Shown piece after piece: positions 1-10,583 of a stretch of DNA of 64,000 nt (its first letter is position 1; every line of letters starts with the position of its first letter). The position numbers and the translations under genes are program-made. Source of the DNA: Cardiocondyla obscurior (lineage: Eukaryota > Arthropoda > Insecta > Hymenoptera > Formicidae); contig NC_091886.1 of assembly GCF_019399895.1 (NCBI RefSeq), forward strand, positions 496,001-560,000, given 5' to 3'. A model generated the notes under the pieces. The model had not been told where the DNA came from and ran no database searches. It saw only the letters and a list, made by a program, of their open reading frames with translations.

Positions 1-33
1 AAATTCTTAATTCTCACTATCCTCGTCCCGCAG

Positions 34-803
34 GGGAATGTTGGAAGCTGTACCGAGAGGTGCTTCAGCGTTATTTTCATTTTATCCGTGTAGCACGAAA
101 ACGTAAACACAGCACACAGGCGCGAGACGAAGATACACGACACGAGGAGCAGGACGAAGACGAGGTAGGATATGAGGATGAGGAGGAGACAGAGTCAGCG
201 GCGAAGGAAGACCTCGCGGAAGAAGAAAATGATCCCGATTTTCTTAGCACAACTGCCTCCATTCGCGGAAGCCTCGAGGGGCTCGACACCGAAGAAGAGA
301 CACTGAGAGCGGTCGAATCTCAGTTCAAAGCGGGTTGTTCAAGCAGCAGTGGCGGTCGTGGTGTTACGACGAGAAGCGGTTCCGCGAAGATCGTTGGTTT
401 ACATCTAAAAAATGTCGAAAAAATACTGCTAAGTGTACCGAAAACCTATCGCCCCAATGCACGCAGCTTGATAATGCAACTGAGTAAAACGAAACGAATC
501 GGGTGGGATGAGGAAGGAGTGGTGACTATAGACGGACGCGTCATTCCCGATTCGAATATCTCTGATCTGATAAACGGTGCGACACGTGAGAGAAAAACTG
601 TGAAAGCCAAGGGTAGAGTTCAGTTTGCGCAATTTCTTAGAGTTTCGAACATCCCCTCCTCAGTGGTGGGAAATAAAGAATTGTTATCTCTAGGCTCTAC
701 TAAAAGTCCGCCGAATTTTGATCCTTTGGTTAGTTCAACACCTCATCCAACGGCGACTGCTCCGAAGCAGAGGCGCTTGCTCAATTGGACTTTGCTGAAT
801 TAA
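34..803 (+). CDS. Polinton A conserved acidic protein, 5' partial
   Basis: The frame is open from near the window edge and has no convincing ATG; GTG at 60 is the first possible non-ATG start. A good 3' splice site (pyrimidines, then CCCGCAG) ends at 33, so this may be a downstream exon. The N-terminal third is strongly acidic (D/E runs), followed by a Ser/Gly linker and a conserved-looking C-terminal part with VTIDGRVIPDSNISDLING near residues 155-175. Its stop overlaps the integrase frame by about 19 nt, a compact arrangement usual in Polintons. I recognise it as a recurrent Polinton-associated protein of unknown function; no catalytic motif is visible. Confidence 0.6.
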
Positions 804-1939
804 TGGAGCTTGAAAAATTGTACTACGATCCGGGCCACTACGCTGGCTATTCGGCAGTAGATAATCTGTCTCACGCAACTAAACCGTTCAATTTTTCACG
901 CGGTGTTGTCGCGAGATGGCTCGAATCGCAGGACCCGTACACCCTACATCGCCCTATTCGACGAAAATTTCCGCGTCTGTATTACAACGTAACGAACATC
1001 GACGATCTATGGGAGGCTGACTTAATCGAACTCTGTAATGTCAAAAGTCACAATGACGGGTATTCATATCTGCTGGTGGTTATCGACGTGCTTAGCAAAT
1101 ACGCGTGGGTCGAACCAATGCGCAACAAGACGAGCGAGAGTGTCGTGGAGGCTTTTTAAAGGGTGTTAACGAAAAGTGCGGAGCGCGTATCCGTGTTTCT
1201 ACAAACAGACAAGGGTAAAGAATTTATTGCACAAGGAATGCAAAAATCTCTAAAAGAAAACGGCATTCGCTTTCGCGTAGCTCGTAATCCTGATATCAAA
1301 GCCGCCATTGTCGAACGCTTCAACAGAACACTGAAAGAGCGTATGTGGCGCTACTTCACGCATAAAAATACACGTCGCTACGTCGACGTTTTGCAAGATA
1401 TCGTACGAGCCTACAATCTCACTCGGCATTCATCCACTAAAATGCAACCGGCGATCGTCACACGTGAAAATGCTCGTATCGCGCGCGAAAACATATCACG
1501 CCGATGGAAACGAGACGAGAGGGAGATACGCGGGGTCCGAAAAAGAGCTAAATATCACGTCGGCGATCTCGTTCGGATTAGTCATGCGAAAGCAGCCTTC
1601 GAAAAAGGATACGAATCGCGGTGAAACGTGGAGATTTTTCGAATTCGTCGAGTTCTCGACTGGCGCAAACCACTCGTGTACGAATTGAGTGATTTAGAAG
1701 ACGAAGTCATCGACGGTATCTTTTACGAACAGAAGCTTACACGAGTCGAGAAAAACCTGCAGAACGAAGAGTTTATTGTCGATCGCGTGCTAAAGAGCAA
1801 GGGTCGCGGTAATAATAAACAGCTACTTGTTAGCTGGCGCGGATACCCCGCCAAATTCAATAGTTGGATCGCTGCGTCAGATTTAACCGCTCTTCATCAT
1901 GAGGGAGGACCAATTTCACGTAGTTCTTCCGAGCAATAG
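785..1939 (+). pseudogene. Polinton A retroviral-type integrase with chromodomain, two nonsense codons
   Basis: One reading frame runs from 785 to 1939 but is cut by TAA at 1157-1159 and TGA at 1622-1624. The rve catalytic core is clear: LWEADLIEL holds the first Asp, LQTDKGKEF the second, and AAIVERFNRTLK the Glu, 34 residues after the second Asp. A C-terminal chromodomain-like segment (EEFIVDRVLKSKG, then LLVSWRGYP and FNSWIAASDL) follows. Polinton integrases join element ends to host DNA and leave 6-bp duplications; the chromodomain may steer target choice. All three acidic residues are kept, so inactivation is by the stops. The 3' end overlaps the penton frame at 1899. Confidence 0.85.
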
Positions 1940-2830
1940 CAGCATGCGACATTACCCGGATAATAAAACTTCAAGCTTCATCACGGAATTACCGCAAACT
2001 ATAAACCTGCACGGTGAATGGAAAGTAGCGCTTACAGAGATACAATTTCCCTCTACTTTTGTACATTTGAAAAAAGGGGACAATATACTCCACTTCATTG
2101 ATTTCGTGCCCACTAAGTTCCTACACAGGGGCGAGGCGCTTCCTAAAACAAAAGAATATGAAATACCTTGAGCATGTACAAAGATATCCACGAACTCTGC
2201 GACGAGCTGAACAAAGCGTCTAAAGAGGTTAAATCTCATTTTTATTTTGAGGTTGAACCTCGTAACGCTTCGCGCGTTTGTTTCAGTTTAACTTGTCATG
2301 AAAACGATACAGAGAAATGTAGACTTTCTCACGGGATAAATATGAGCGATAATCTATATCGAATTCTCGGTATCCCTAGTGCAGCTGGAATACAAAAAGA
2401 CAGTTCACTTGTCGAACAAATCACACTAATTCATCATAATAAATTACGTCTTTATAAAGAGTATTTTCTCAAATTCGGTCTTCGCGACGAAGAGGGAAAG
2501 CGTGCGGTTTCGAGCCTCTGTGCTAACGAGCCTTTCAGCCTAGCGCGTGGAATTCCAAATAAAATGTTTGTTTACTGTGACATTTGTGAGCCTTACGTCG
2601 TCGGAGATGTGAGGGCTCCTCTTCTTCGAGTAGTTCCTATCGAGTGCCATGGCAGTGATTACATCTATGGTGCGTCTCAAGTAAAATATTTTTCTCCTCT
2701 GCAGTATATTCCGCTGCAACAAACGAATTTTCGCCGAATTGAAATAGATATAAAAGATGAACTCGGAGAAAGAATACCATTTCTTTCCAGGACGCTGATC
2801 GTGACGCTGCATTTTAGACGTTACCAGTAA
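1899..2830 (+). pseudogene. Polinton A penton (minor capsid, single jelly-roll), frameshifted
   Basis: Two abutting frames make one protein of about 310 residues: 1899-2171 and 2168-2830, with a frameshift around 2169. The N-terminus (FHVVLPSNSSMRHYPDNKTS, then FITELPQTINLHGEWKVALTEI) is the typical opening of the Polinton penton, which forms the capsid vertices. The C-terminus ends naturally in beta-rich sequence. It sits between the integrase and the basic minor virion gene, the normal place for capsid genes. The assignment rests on family pattern and context. The frameshift makes this copy unlikely to give a full product. Confidence 0.7.
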
Positions 2831-2854
2831 AACTACGATTACTTTGGCAAAGCA

Positions 2855-3472
2855 ATGACGATGAGAGAATACAATTATCACGATACACACTTTAGCCGCG
2901 GAGGAGGTATTCCACGTGTTTACGTCGGTGCGACTTATCAGCGTGGGCACGGAATCGGTAGTTTTTTCGGAGGCCTATTCAGAAAGGTTCTTCCTTATCT
3001 ACATAAAGGCGCACGCGCTGTGAGTAAATAAGCTTTGGGCGCTGGATTAAACGTTATAGACGATGTTGAAAATGATATTCCATTCAAAGAAGCACTCTAG
3101 ACGAGATTCTGCGAATCGCGTACGAATCTTAAAAGAAAAGCTAAAGAAAAAATAAGCAATCTGATGAGGGGATCGGGGTATAAAGAGGGCCCAAAAATTC
3201 CGGCGCTTCAGTTTTCCTTCGACACGCTCAATAGTCACCTCGTGACAAAGAATCAACGGTTGCGTAGACGACGACGACGTCGACGCACGAGTAAAAAGTC
3301 TGCAACAAAAAGTTCTACGCGAAGAAAGAAATCGAAGTCAACGATGACGAGGAAAACTAAGAAGAAGAAGAAGACTCGCACAAAGGGTGGAAACAGTAAA
3401 AAGTCAAAAATCGCGAGACGAAAACACACTAGTGTCGGAAAGAAACGCAGTGTGTCCGATATATTTTCTTAA
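2855..3472 (+). pseudogene. Polinton A minor virion protein, pVI/pX-like, two stops
   Basis: A single frame from ATG 2855 to 3472 is broken by TAA at 3029-3031 and TAG at 3098-3100. Before the first stop lies a Gly-rich amphipathic segment (YQRGHGIGSFFGGLFRKVLP). After the second stop the protein becomes extremely basic, with repeated R/K blocks in about the last 80 residues (RRRRRRRRTSKKS near 3265-3300). This layout, an amphipathic region followed by a basic nucleic-acid-binding tail, matches the minor core or membrane-lytic proteins of Polintons and adenovirus-like viruses. It lies between penton and major capsid genes. Function is inferred from the pattern. Confidence 0.65.
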
Positions 3473-3514
3473 GTTTCTAGAACGAACGAAAAATTTATAG
3501 AGTGGTGTAAGCAG

Positions 3515-4836
3515 TATGTCCTTTCTTCACACGCACTCGAACGAGTGTTTAAAACGCAAGCTTGATTTTTTTCTCTTTACCACCCACTCAAACTAGTATC
3601 GAAAGCTCACAATGGATTTATTACAAACCGGTAACGTCGCTAGCCGACGACTCACCCATAGACATCGTCATACCCGGACACGGAGAAAACTACCTAGATC
3701 TCACACATACCATGTTGAGTCTATGTATAAAGGTAGAAACCACTGCTCTATCAGGTGCCGCAGGAACATCAACAGGCTCTACAGGAGGAAGTACCGTGTA
3801 CAAAGTAGGCCCCGTAAATCATTTGCTCCATTCCATGTTCAATCAAATCGACGTATATTTCAATCAAAAACTTGTGTCACCGCCAAACAACGCCTACGCT
3901 TACCGCGCCTACATTGAGGCGCTATTAAATTATTCTTCAGCCGCAAAAACCTCCCATCTGACATCATGTCTGTGGAACACAGACACCCCTGGTATGATGA
4001 ACGAGCATACGACTTCGGCTACTCCGAATCCCGCTCTAGTAAGACGCGCAAAGTACATCCTCGATGGGCGCGAGCTAGACCTTCTAGGTCATCTTCACTA
4101 CGACGTTTTCAACCAAGACAAGTTTTTAATCAACAGAGTAGAGGTCAGATTGGGACTTGTTCGCTCGAAAGACACGTTTTGTCTCATGGAAAACACCACG
4201 GAATCGAAAATACGTATTCTCGATGGTAGTCTCCTTGTCAGAAGAGCGAAAATAAGCCTCGCGATGCTACTCTCTCATGCACGAATGCTGAGTAAAGCAA
4301 CCGCTAAATATCCGCTTACCAAAGTCGAGGTTAAAACGTTCACCATTCACTCTGGCCTCGTGGGCGAGTCGATAGATAATGTGATACTCGGACAACTCCC
4401 AAAACGCATCATAGTAGGCTTCGTCGACAACAAGGCGTTTAACGGCGACAGAAAATTAAATCCGTTTAATTTCAAAAATTACAATATAAATTTTTTCTTG
4501 CTATACGCAGACGGCATACAAATTCCTAGCAAACCGCTACAGCCGAGCTGTGACAAAGGCAAGACACTTTTCGTCGAGGCTTATCACACTCTCTTCTCTG
4601 GCACCGAAATTCACTTTCTGAACGAGGGTAATTCTATAAGCAGAGAAGATTATTCGCAAGGATTCACTCTTTTTGCTTTTGATCTCACACCTGACTTATC
4701 CGCCAATTGTGCTGGACATTGGAATCTCGTGAAACATGGGAGTTTACGTCTTGAAGTGCGTTTTGAAAAAGCACTCACTACCACCGTTAACTGCATTGTT
4801 AACGCGGAGTTCGAAAACGTTCTGGAAATTGACTAA
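3515..4836 (+). pseudogene. Polinton A major capsid protein (double jelly-roll), frameshift in a T-run
   Basis: The main frame is open for 424 codons from 3562 to 4836. It has SLPPTQTSIESSQWIYYKPV near its start and IDIVIPGHGENYLDLTHTML soon after, the signature start of the Polinton double jelly-roll major capsid protein. The frame at 3562 has only a TTG start. The natural ATG is at 3515 (MSFLHTHSNE) in another frame and would enter the main frame if the T-run at about 3564-3570 were one base shorter. The lesion could be real slippage or an assembly error. The rest of the gene is clean. This protein would form the capsid facets. Confidence 0.8.
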
Positions 4837-4870
4837 TCTAGACAAATCATTGTCGACTTTTCCGGCTAAC

Positions 4871-4941
4871 TCACACACACACACACACACACACACACGC
4901 GCGCGCGCACGCTCGCACGCTCGCACGCACGCACGCACGCA
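4871..4941. repeat. Microsatellite (CA)n / (CG)n / (GCAC)n
   Basis: Directly after the capsid stop there are about 17 CA dinucleotides, then CG repeats and CGCA-type units. Alternating purine-pyrimidine tracts like this can adopt Z-DNA. They also make long spurious open frames on both strands. Confidence 0.95.
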
Positions 4942-5001
4942 GAGTTTTCTACCTACCTACCCCTTGAACGTCACAGCGAGCAAGTTTTTTTAAAGCAGGG
5001 A

Positions 5002-5008
5002 TATAAAG
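5002..5008 (+). promoter_or_regulatory. TATA box (TATAAAG) before the 112-residue gene
   Basis: TATAAAG lies 80 bp before the ATG at 5088 in an otherwise gene-free leader, with a TCAGTT initiator-like motif at 5019-5024. The spacing to the start codon suits a short 5' leader. No transcript data. Confidence 0.45.
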
Positions 5009-5087
5009 AGCTCAGGATTCAGTTTCGTCTGAGACACGCACAGTGACGCTTCGTTTTTGAAAAATAAACAAACACTGCATAATAATC

Positions 5088-5426
5088 ATGGATATAGTCG
5101 TCGACATTCAGGGTTTCCGTGCTATCAACTCGGGCTTCATACCAAAAGAAGTCGCGATTGCTACGATTCATGCGCCGTTCACGGGGCATTGGATTTTGCT
5201 ACCACGTTATGCGTTTGAAGCTTTGTTTGAAAAAGCAAGAACCGAAAACAACTGGCTTACGCAAAATTATCACGGAATCGAGTGGTTCGACGGAGAAACG
5301 GATGAAGAATGTTTCACGGCACAGCTACGAGAAATTACGCGGGTAGTGCGTAATATCTACACTAGAGGGAAAGAAAAAGCGGATTTTTTGCAGCGATTGC
5401 TCTCCAGAAACGTATATAATCTCTAA
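5088..5426 (+). CDS. Polinton A small conserved protein, VDIQGF family
   Basis: Intact 112-residue protein with ATG at 5088. The N-terminus has VVDIQGFRAINSGFIPKEVA, then GHWILLPRYAF, NYHGIEWFDGE near residues 65-75, and a C-terminal helical stretch. It is clearly related to the 184-residue minus-strand protein at 15052-15606 in element B (VDLQGYPIGRRFIVKEAA, NHHGIAWEDGD), so the family occurs in two separate Polintons. The start faintly recalls the D-x-E strand of RNase H-fold exonucleases, but Gln replaces the acid, so I assign no enzyme activity. The short distance to the capsid gene suggests co-expression. Function unknown. Confidence 0.7.
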   Translation: MDIVVDIQGFRAINSGFIPKEVAIATIHAPFTGHWILLPRYAFEALFEKARTENNWLTQNYHGIEWFDGETDEECFTAQLREITRVVRNIYTRGKEKADFLQRLLSRNVYNL

Positions 5427-5551
5427 GGTATTTCTCCACGTTTAAAAATTTACCCGAGGACGAAAAAGGCGGAAGACAACGCTGCATTCACCACGGATTT
5501 CGTAATTCCCCCGTAATTAAATATCACTGTGTGTTACGCAATGCCTTCTAA

Positions 5552-5854
5552 CTAAAACGCTGGCTGCTTGAGCAAAGCATTAACGCACAGGACAGTGACT
5601 CTGGATACGGAGATTTTTCTCACAAAATTCTCACGCCTGATCCAGTAGTCACAGGGGAAATAGAAGAAAAAGAAGAAGAAGAAACATCGGTTCGATCCTT
5701 TGATGAGGAGGACAACTGTAATGAGGTGGCTGGATCCTATTATACACCACTCCCAACACATCACTCTTTCGTAACTCGTTCAATGCCTATATTACCACAC
5801 GTGGACAGCAACGCAAATTCTTCTAAAAAAGAAGTAATACCCGTAATTGAATAG
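5552..5854 (+). pseudogene. Possible remnant of an acidic protein, no start codon
   Basis: A frame of about 100 codons is open between the VDIQGF gene and the protease. It reads DSDSGYGDFSHKILTPDP, then an acidic stretch (EIEEKEEEETSVRSFDEEDN) and ends at TAG 5852-5854. No ATG opens it; a nearby ATG at 5541 is in another frame and stops after four codons. It may be a decayed Polinton gene. I do not recognise a family. The rest of 5427-5897 shows nothing else. Confidence 0.3.
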
Positions 5855-5897
5855 CTAATTCCATTGACGACGAAATCACCTTCGCGTGACGTAAAAA

Positions 5898-6413
5898 ATG
5901 AATACACTGGAAATATTACAAGCGCTGCGCCAACTCCATGCCGGACATGTGAGGGTCTATCCAGCCGACAGACTACCGAGGGTGTGGACGAAACCGACTG
6001 CCATTATCGCCAACACTGACAACCATGATCGTCCAGGACAGCATTGGGTTGCCTTCTACGTCAGTGAAAAAGGCACGGGAACATACTTCTATAGCTATGG
6101 AATGCCTCCATTGGACCAGCGACTCTTTCTACGACTCCGACAAAACTCCTCCGCCACATATCGATGGAATACTACGATGCTACAAGGAATGCAATCTCAA
6201 ACCTGCGGACAATACTGCTGTGTATTTCTATATTTTATGTGTAGCGGCTATACTCTTTGTCAATTTCTTAGCCTTTTCACCGATAATTGCGACCACAATG
6301 ATCGATTAATTGTAACGCTGTTTCGTAAAATTTTTCTTTGTAATAAAAACAAAGCGTGTGTAAAACCTTACACATGGTGTCGATACGTTCAATCATGTAG
6401 TCTAAAAAAATAA
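5898..6413 (+). CDS. Polinton A adenain-like cysteine protease, catalytic Asp replaced
   Basis: 171 residues from ATG 5898. The family would process virion precursors. Visible catalytic elements of the adenain (C5) fold are His49 in GQHWVAFYV, Gln96, and Cys103 in QTCGQYCCVFLYF; the Gln-x6-Cys spacing is exact. The middle acid of the triad, expected in a YFDGFG-like loop as in element B, is Tyr65 in TYFYSYG. A single GAT/GAC to TAT/TAC change explains this. The enzyme copy is therefore probably inactive although its frame is open. It is the last gene I can assign to element A in the window. Confidence 0.75.
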   Translation: MNTLEILQALRQLHAGHVRVYPADRLPRVWTKPTAIIANTDNHDRPGQHWVAFYVSEKGTGTYFYSYGMPPLDQRLFLRLRQNSSATYRWNTTMLQGMQSQTCGQYCCVFLYFMCSGYTLCQFLSLFTDNCDHNDRLIVTLFRKIFLCNKNKACVKPYTWCRYVQSCSLKK

Positions 6414-8840
6414 TTGTAAACCATATTTTCCTCACCGTTATGTAATCGTAATATTATACTAAATAAAAATATACTTAATCTTATATTCGATATTTTTTCA
6501 TCTTACCTTTCTCCCTTTTTCCCATCTTTCTACTGTAACTCCAATCGAATTACTAGCGGTAGGATATCTACGAGATAGCTAACCTACCGCTAGCATTCTC
6601 CAATTTCATTATTACTCTTTCTTCGCGCTACTTATAAGAAAGCAACCGCTTTACCCCAATCCCCAGGGGGTCTCTAGCAGACAGTCACAGCAAAAACAGA
6701 CTTCCAAATTCAATCTCCGCCATTTTCTACCCTTCTTAACCCTCCCCTTTTTGAATAAGACCCCAAAATTTTTCGCCAATCACGGAGCGGTCAGTTACGG
6801 GGTATCCAATCAAAACCCTACTAACTCGGGGTGGCCACGCCCACCAGACACGCCTCTGACGCCAGTCGGAATGTGTGACGTCACAACTGTCGCCCCGGTG
6901 CTGCCCACTTACTACTGAAGTTGAAGGTAATTCGCAGAATAGTGAATTTGACGAGTTATTATCGGAAACAAAGGTAAATGAATTTTCTTCTGGGTGAGGA
7001 ACAGTAGTTGGTTGGCAGGATATTGAGGTTGGAAAATCTAAATCAGCAAACGGATGATAATTTTCTGATTTTGAAGAAAGTTGAGAATTAGAAGGGAACA
7101 AATGCGAATCAATATCGAATGAGGAATAAATTAAACTTCTATTGTTAGGTTAAGAAACCGGAGAAAGGGATTCACAGCGCGATGCCGTTTGAGTGATATC
7201 CGGTGTAGTATAAGTAATTGTATTTGTTATTAAACGCGAAGGGGTCAAATTAACTAAATTAAGATGTGGTGGTTTAGTTGAAACAGGTCGCAAATTCTTG
7301 GTGGGTTGTTGACACTTTAAATTCATGGCATACGACACTATAATTTTTAGGGTGTTTATTAAATGTGTGATGTCTTTTCTTTTCCTTTAAGAGGGATAAT
7401 CGAGATTTATGATTTAACTCACTTCTGCTGATAGAGGATTGAACTCGAGCGGCCTTAGTTGATGCTTCCTCAGGGGTGAACGAGATCGGTTGGTCTACGG
7501 TTTCATACGTTCGGTTTGAATACGTTGGAGAAGGCGTTGAATCTCTGATCCACAGATGTTGCGTGGAGTTCTTCGATGATATTTCTTTTCCACTGTTCGT
7601 TCGCGAGGAAATCGGGCAGAGTAACGATGTTAATACTGTACTTCTAAATTCGGTAGTGCTTTCGGCCTAAAAGCGCGAGACTTATATAGTCGAAAAAATT
7701 GAAGAGAAAAGATATTGTCTCATCTTCCAATTTCCGCTTCTGCTCTAATTCTGAGTCATTGTTTGAAATTTATGACACTGGCAGTCGTTGACGCTTTTTA
7801 GCTGTTGCTGGGCATCATTTTTTTATTATTTCCGCTGGTGATCGTTGCGCAACATCGGCTTACTTCGGCAATTCTTTGTGTTCTAATTTTAGACGGATTT
7901 ATCGTATGTCTTCATCTAATTTTATTCCTTTTAAAATTTTCTATGGCAGAGACAAGTTCTTCGTATTCTTTATCCGAGGTAATAAAATCGAGGGGTCACA
8001 GCGACCGTACTCTTACTAAACAGGGAGATTTTTCTAATTGTCAGCAGTTACGGGGTCCCTTGTTTCGTTTTACGACTTTTCACTGATTAGCTAAAAGCGT
8101 ACTGCTCAGGCAGTTAAATGCAGTAAAACTAATTTAAGTTTTACGACCGAATTATTAGTCGAAATGAGTTGTCCACTTACGACTACTGGGCGAGTTATCT
8201 CATTGAGTATGGGAAAAGATTTTTTCCCTCCAGATTTTTTAATAATTTTGATTGGTGACGCTTCCGTTTACTGTAGTGTGTTATCTCTATGCTTGTGGAT
8301 CCTCAGTTTTGTTAAAGTTTTATTAAAATAGTGTTCGCCTAGGAAGCAAGTGTTCAAGAAAAAACGGCTCCAGACGTAACATTATCAAAATTGCAAAATA
8401 ACTAGGAGGATATACTTTGATGACCTTGAGTAACCTTAAATATCCTTTGTTCTTACAATACTAATAAAAAAGTTTTTTTTTAATAAGAAGGGGTGTTTTT
8501 TTATATCATATTCATATTATATATATCTCAAGTTTTAATTTTATATCATATTCATTTTATATATCTTAAGTTTTTTTTATTTATTCTATCAATAATGCTA
8601 AGTGAGCTGAATAACTTTGTATCAGAGTATTTTTTTCAAAAAGTTAATCATAATTGGATTGCAAACTGAAATAAGTTAACTGTGTAAAATGCATTATGTT
8701 TATCAAGACGTACAGTCTTGTTCGTGGCAAACTACTAACGATAATTATGCTGCTAAAGAATGTCAGCGTCGATTATCTTGGACTTGACATGTTGTTAAAG
8801 TCACCCTCCTGAGTGACTTTAAAAAGTTTTAGCCGTCGCC
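6414..8840. other. AT-rich stretch with no recognised gene
   Basis: No recognisable domain. On the minus strand between about 7640 and 6740 there are open frames rich in Ser, Thr, Pro and Asn (for example QPTKNLRPVSTKPPHLNLV near 7300). They are broken by stops and shifts and could be a dead gene of unknown kind. A perfect short inverted repeat, AAAGTCAC...GTGACTTT, lies near 8799-8822. TIRs of element A were not found here. Confidence 0.4.
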
Positions 8841-9268
8841 AGTAGACGTATATAGGCCGGTTCTGCATCATTATGTGTTAGTGTGTTCGTGTGACCTAAG
8901 GCGAGGAGTAATGACGTCACGCGGGGAGGGTGTTTTTCCAGGAATCACCCCTTTGTCGGCGATTCTCGGAACAGAGTGTTTATAAAAATAACAATAACAT
9001 AAAAATTATAAAATTTGATATTTTTCGAAATTGATAAGCGCGTTATCGCGCCGCAGTATTTTTATGCGACATCGCGAACTTCAAAGGGTCGTGATTTTTT
9101 CAAAGGGGTTAAAGGGAGGGAAGGGATCGCGTGAGCCTTAGTCGCGGCGTCGCGGCGACGGCAGCGGATCGCAAAGTATCGCGCGCCCATCGTTCCCTTT
9201 GGCTAGTACCTGTTTGCGCCGCCCATCGTTCTTTCTCGCTCGCTCTCGTTCACGCATTTGTCACCATC
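8841..9268. repeat. Relic Polinton TIR (element C)
   Basis: From AGTAGACG at 8841 the sequence follows the outer TIR of element B in order: the GTGTTAGTGT block, the GTGACCTA/GGCGAGG block, TAATGACGTCACGCGGGGAGG, the CCCCT-TGTCGGCGATTCT block, the GATAAGCG-CG-CGCGC block and the CTCGCTCGC-CTCGTTCACGC minisatellite type. It has diverged by many substitutions. Polinton ends usually begin AG, as here. Orientation is that of an element extending rightwards. The six bases before it are GTCGCC; no matching right end was found. Confidence 0.75.
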
Positions 9269-9501
9269 GACTACGACTCGCGGTTCTCGTGCGTAGTATC
9301 TTGTTTTGAAATATAATATTAAACAAAAAGTTTAGACTATGAGAATGCACAACTGTGGGGCCAGTGCTCGAGTGTTTCTTCCTCTTCTTATTATTCTTAC
9401 GATAAGAAAAAATTTTAAGAAGTTGCGTTAGAGTTTTGTACCGAGAGGATTAATACGAGTCATGCATTTACACCATTTATTTTTACTTGCATAGTACAGT
9501 G

Positions 9502-9914
9502 TGTTGTAACCCGTTAGCGCACGCCGGTCATTGACCACCGCGTGCGCTACATTTTTTATACAACTCAGCAGATTGCCAAACCGTTGGAATCTGCTGAGTC
9601 TAAGAAGCAGTCCTGTCAGCCTTTCGTCATCGCGCGCTATCAACAGAAAGCAGTAGGGCACGCGGCCACTTCCTTCTGCTATTTCACTGACAAGACCGGA
9701 ATTAATAATATAAAATGCACGAACTCCGAAGCTCGTGCAAGTCAGTTCGAGAGTACGAGGTAGCGACTCGTAACTCTATCGCCAGCACGCAAAGGAAAAA
9801 TAAAACTCACATATTAAACGATTGAGAGTTATTATTTATTATTACGCCGTCAACCTCTTACACCGATAAGTGTAAACCCAGAGGACGGACCCCGTGCACC
9901 GCTCCGGTGCAACA
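9502..9914. mobile_element. Solo LTR, 413 bp, TSD AGTG
   Basis: Starts TGTTGTAACCCG and ends CGGTGCAACA. It is flanked by AGTG at 9498-9501 and 9915-9918, a 4-bp target duplication as in Gypsy-type elements. AATAAA lies near 9799. The 3' end (GGACGGACCCC ... CGGTGCAACA) matches the solo LTR at 57999-58405, so both come from one family. It sits between the relic TIR and the acidic-protein remnant of element C. Confidence 0.8.
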
Positions 9915-9944
9915 AGTGAGAAGAAAAAATATTTTTTTTTTTTA

Positions 9945-10130
9945 ATGGGGAAAAAAAGAATATCCGAAGGAATAGACGATGTGGTTGAGGATGATTTCAA
10001 ACCTGTACATGTTCGCTTTTGTGGACGACGACGACGACGACGACGATATGATGTATTTTTTTCTTATATTATCCTAATAATATTTATTTTTCTTTTTGTA
10101 GCAAAGCAACAGCTATGCCAAAATTACTAA
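9945..10130 (+). pseudogene. Remnant of acidic Polinton cargo protein (MGK-ISEG family)
   Basis: ATG 9945 opens MGKKRISEGIDD, then VVEDDFKPV. This matches the start of the element B gene at 29375-29920 (MGKERISEGLDE, then DISEDDFRPL). After about 25 residues similarity stops in a CGA/GAC triplet run (about 10027-10047), followed by unrelated hydrophobic sequence. It is the same gene in the same position relative to a TIR as in element B, which shows that element C is a real Polinton end and not just a TIR fragment. Confidence 0.65.
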
Positions 10131-10583
10131 AAAGGATGCTGCTCAAACAGCTATTGCGCGTTAGTGCACACATATAAATACTGCTTCAATTACCAAAACA
10201 AAAAGTGCACAAACGCGGAATGCAAATTTTTGCACGTAACGGGCGTCGAGCAGACTCGTTACGAGTCCACCGGGAAGGCGACGAACAAATTGAGATACGA
10301 AGTCGAACGCACCCTGCAAAATTCGAACATCTGCGGGGACTACATGGCGGGCAGGTGCACGAGGGTAAATTGTCAACGTCGGCATATCGGGCACCAAGAT
10401 AAGTTAGAGTGTATAGTGTGCTGCAAAAACATTGTGGAGGACACATTCGATGCGTCGAGCTGCGGCCACGTTTATTGCTACACGTGTGCATTGAAATGTC
10501 AAGGCCCTCCGCGGTAATATCAGCTTTTAACGGTTGTGTGCCCGATATGCCGATCTATTGCTAGTTATAAACAGTTGTATTAA
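10131..10583 (+). pseudogene. CCCH zinc finger plus RING protein, Polinton C cargo
   Basis: Two CCCH fingers are visible: CFNYQNKKCTNAECKFLH (C-x7-C-x4-C-x3-H) and CGDYMAGRCTRVNCQRRH (same spacing). A RING finger follows, starting CIVCCKNIVEDTF and SCGHVYCYTCALKC. TAA at 10515-10517 interrupts it, but the last Cys pair (VCPICRS) continues in the same frame to TAA at 10581-10583. The frame opens at 10131 after a 3' splice-like TTTTTGTAG at 10092-10100, and there is no in-frame ATG. CCCH plus RING is the makorin-like layout of RNA-binding E3 ubiquitin ligases. Being next to element C genes suggests Polinton cargo. Host origin cannot be excluded. Confidence 0.65.

Noticed and set aside
4736..4993. 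Frames over the CA/CG microsatellite with a His-Thr/Ala-Arg repeat
   Set aside because: Translation of dinucleotide repeats overlapping the end of the capsid gene.
6736..7676. Ser/Thr/Pro-rich minus-strand frames as a host gene with introns
   Set aside because: Frames are broken by stops, splice signals are weak and the composition alone cannot support a gene.
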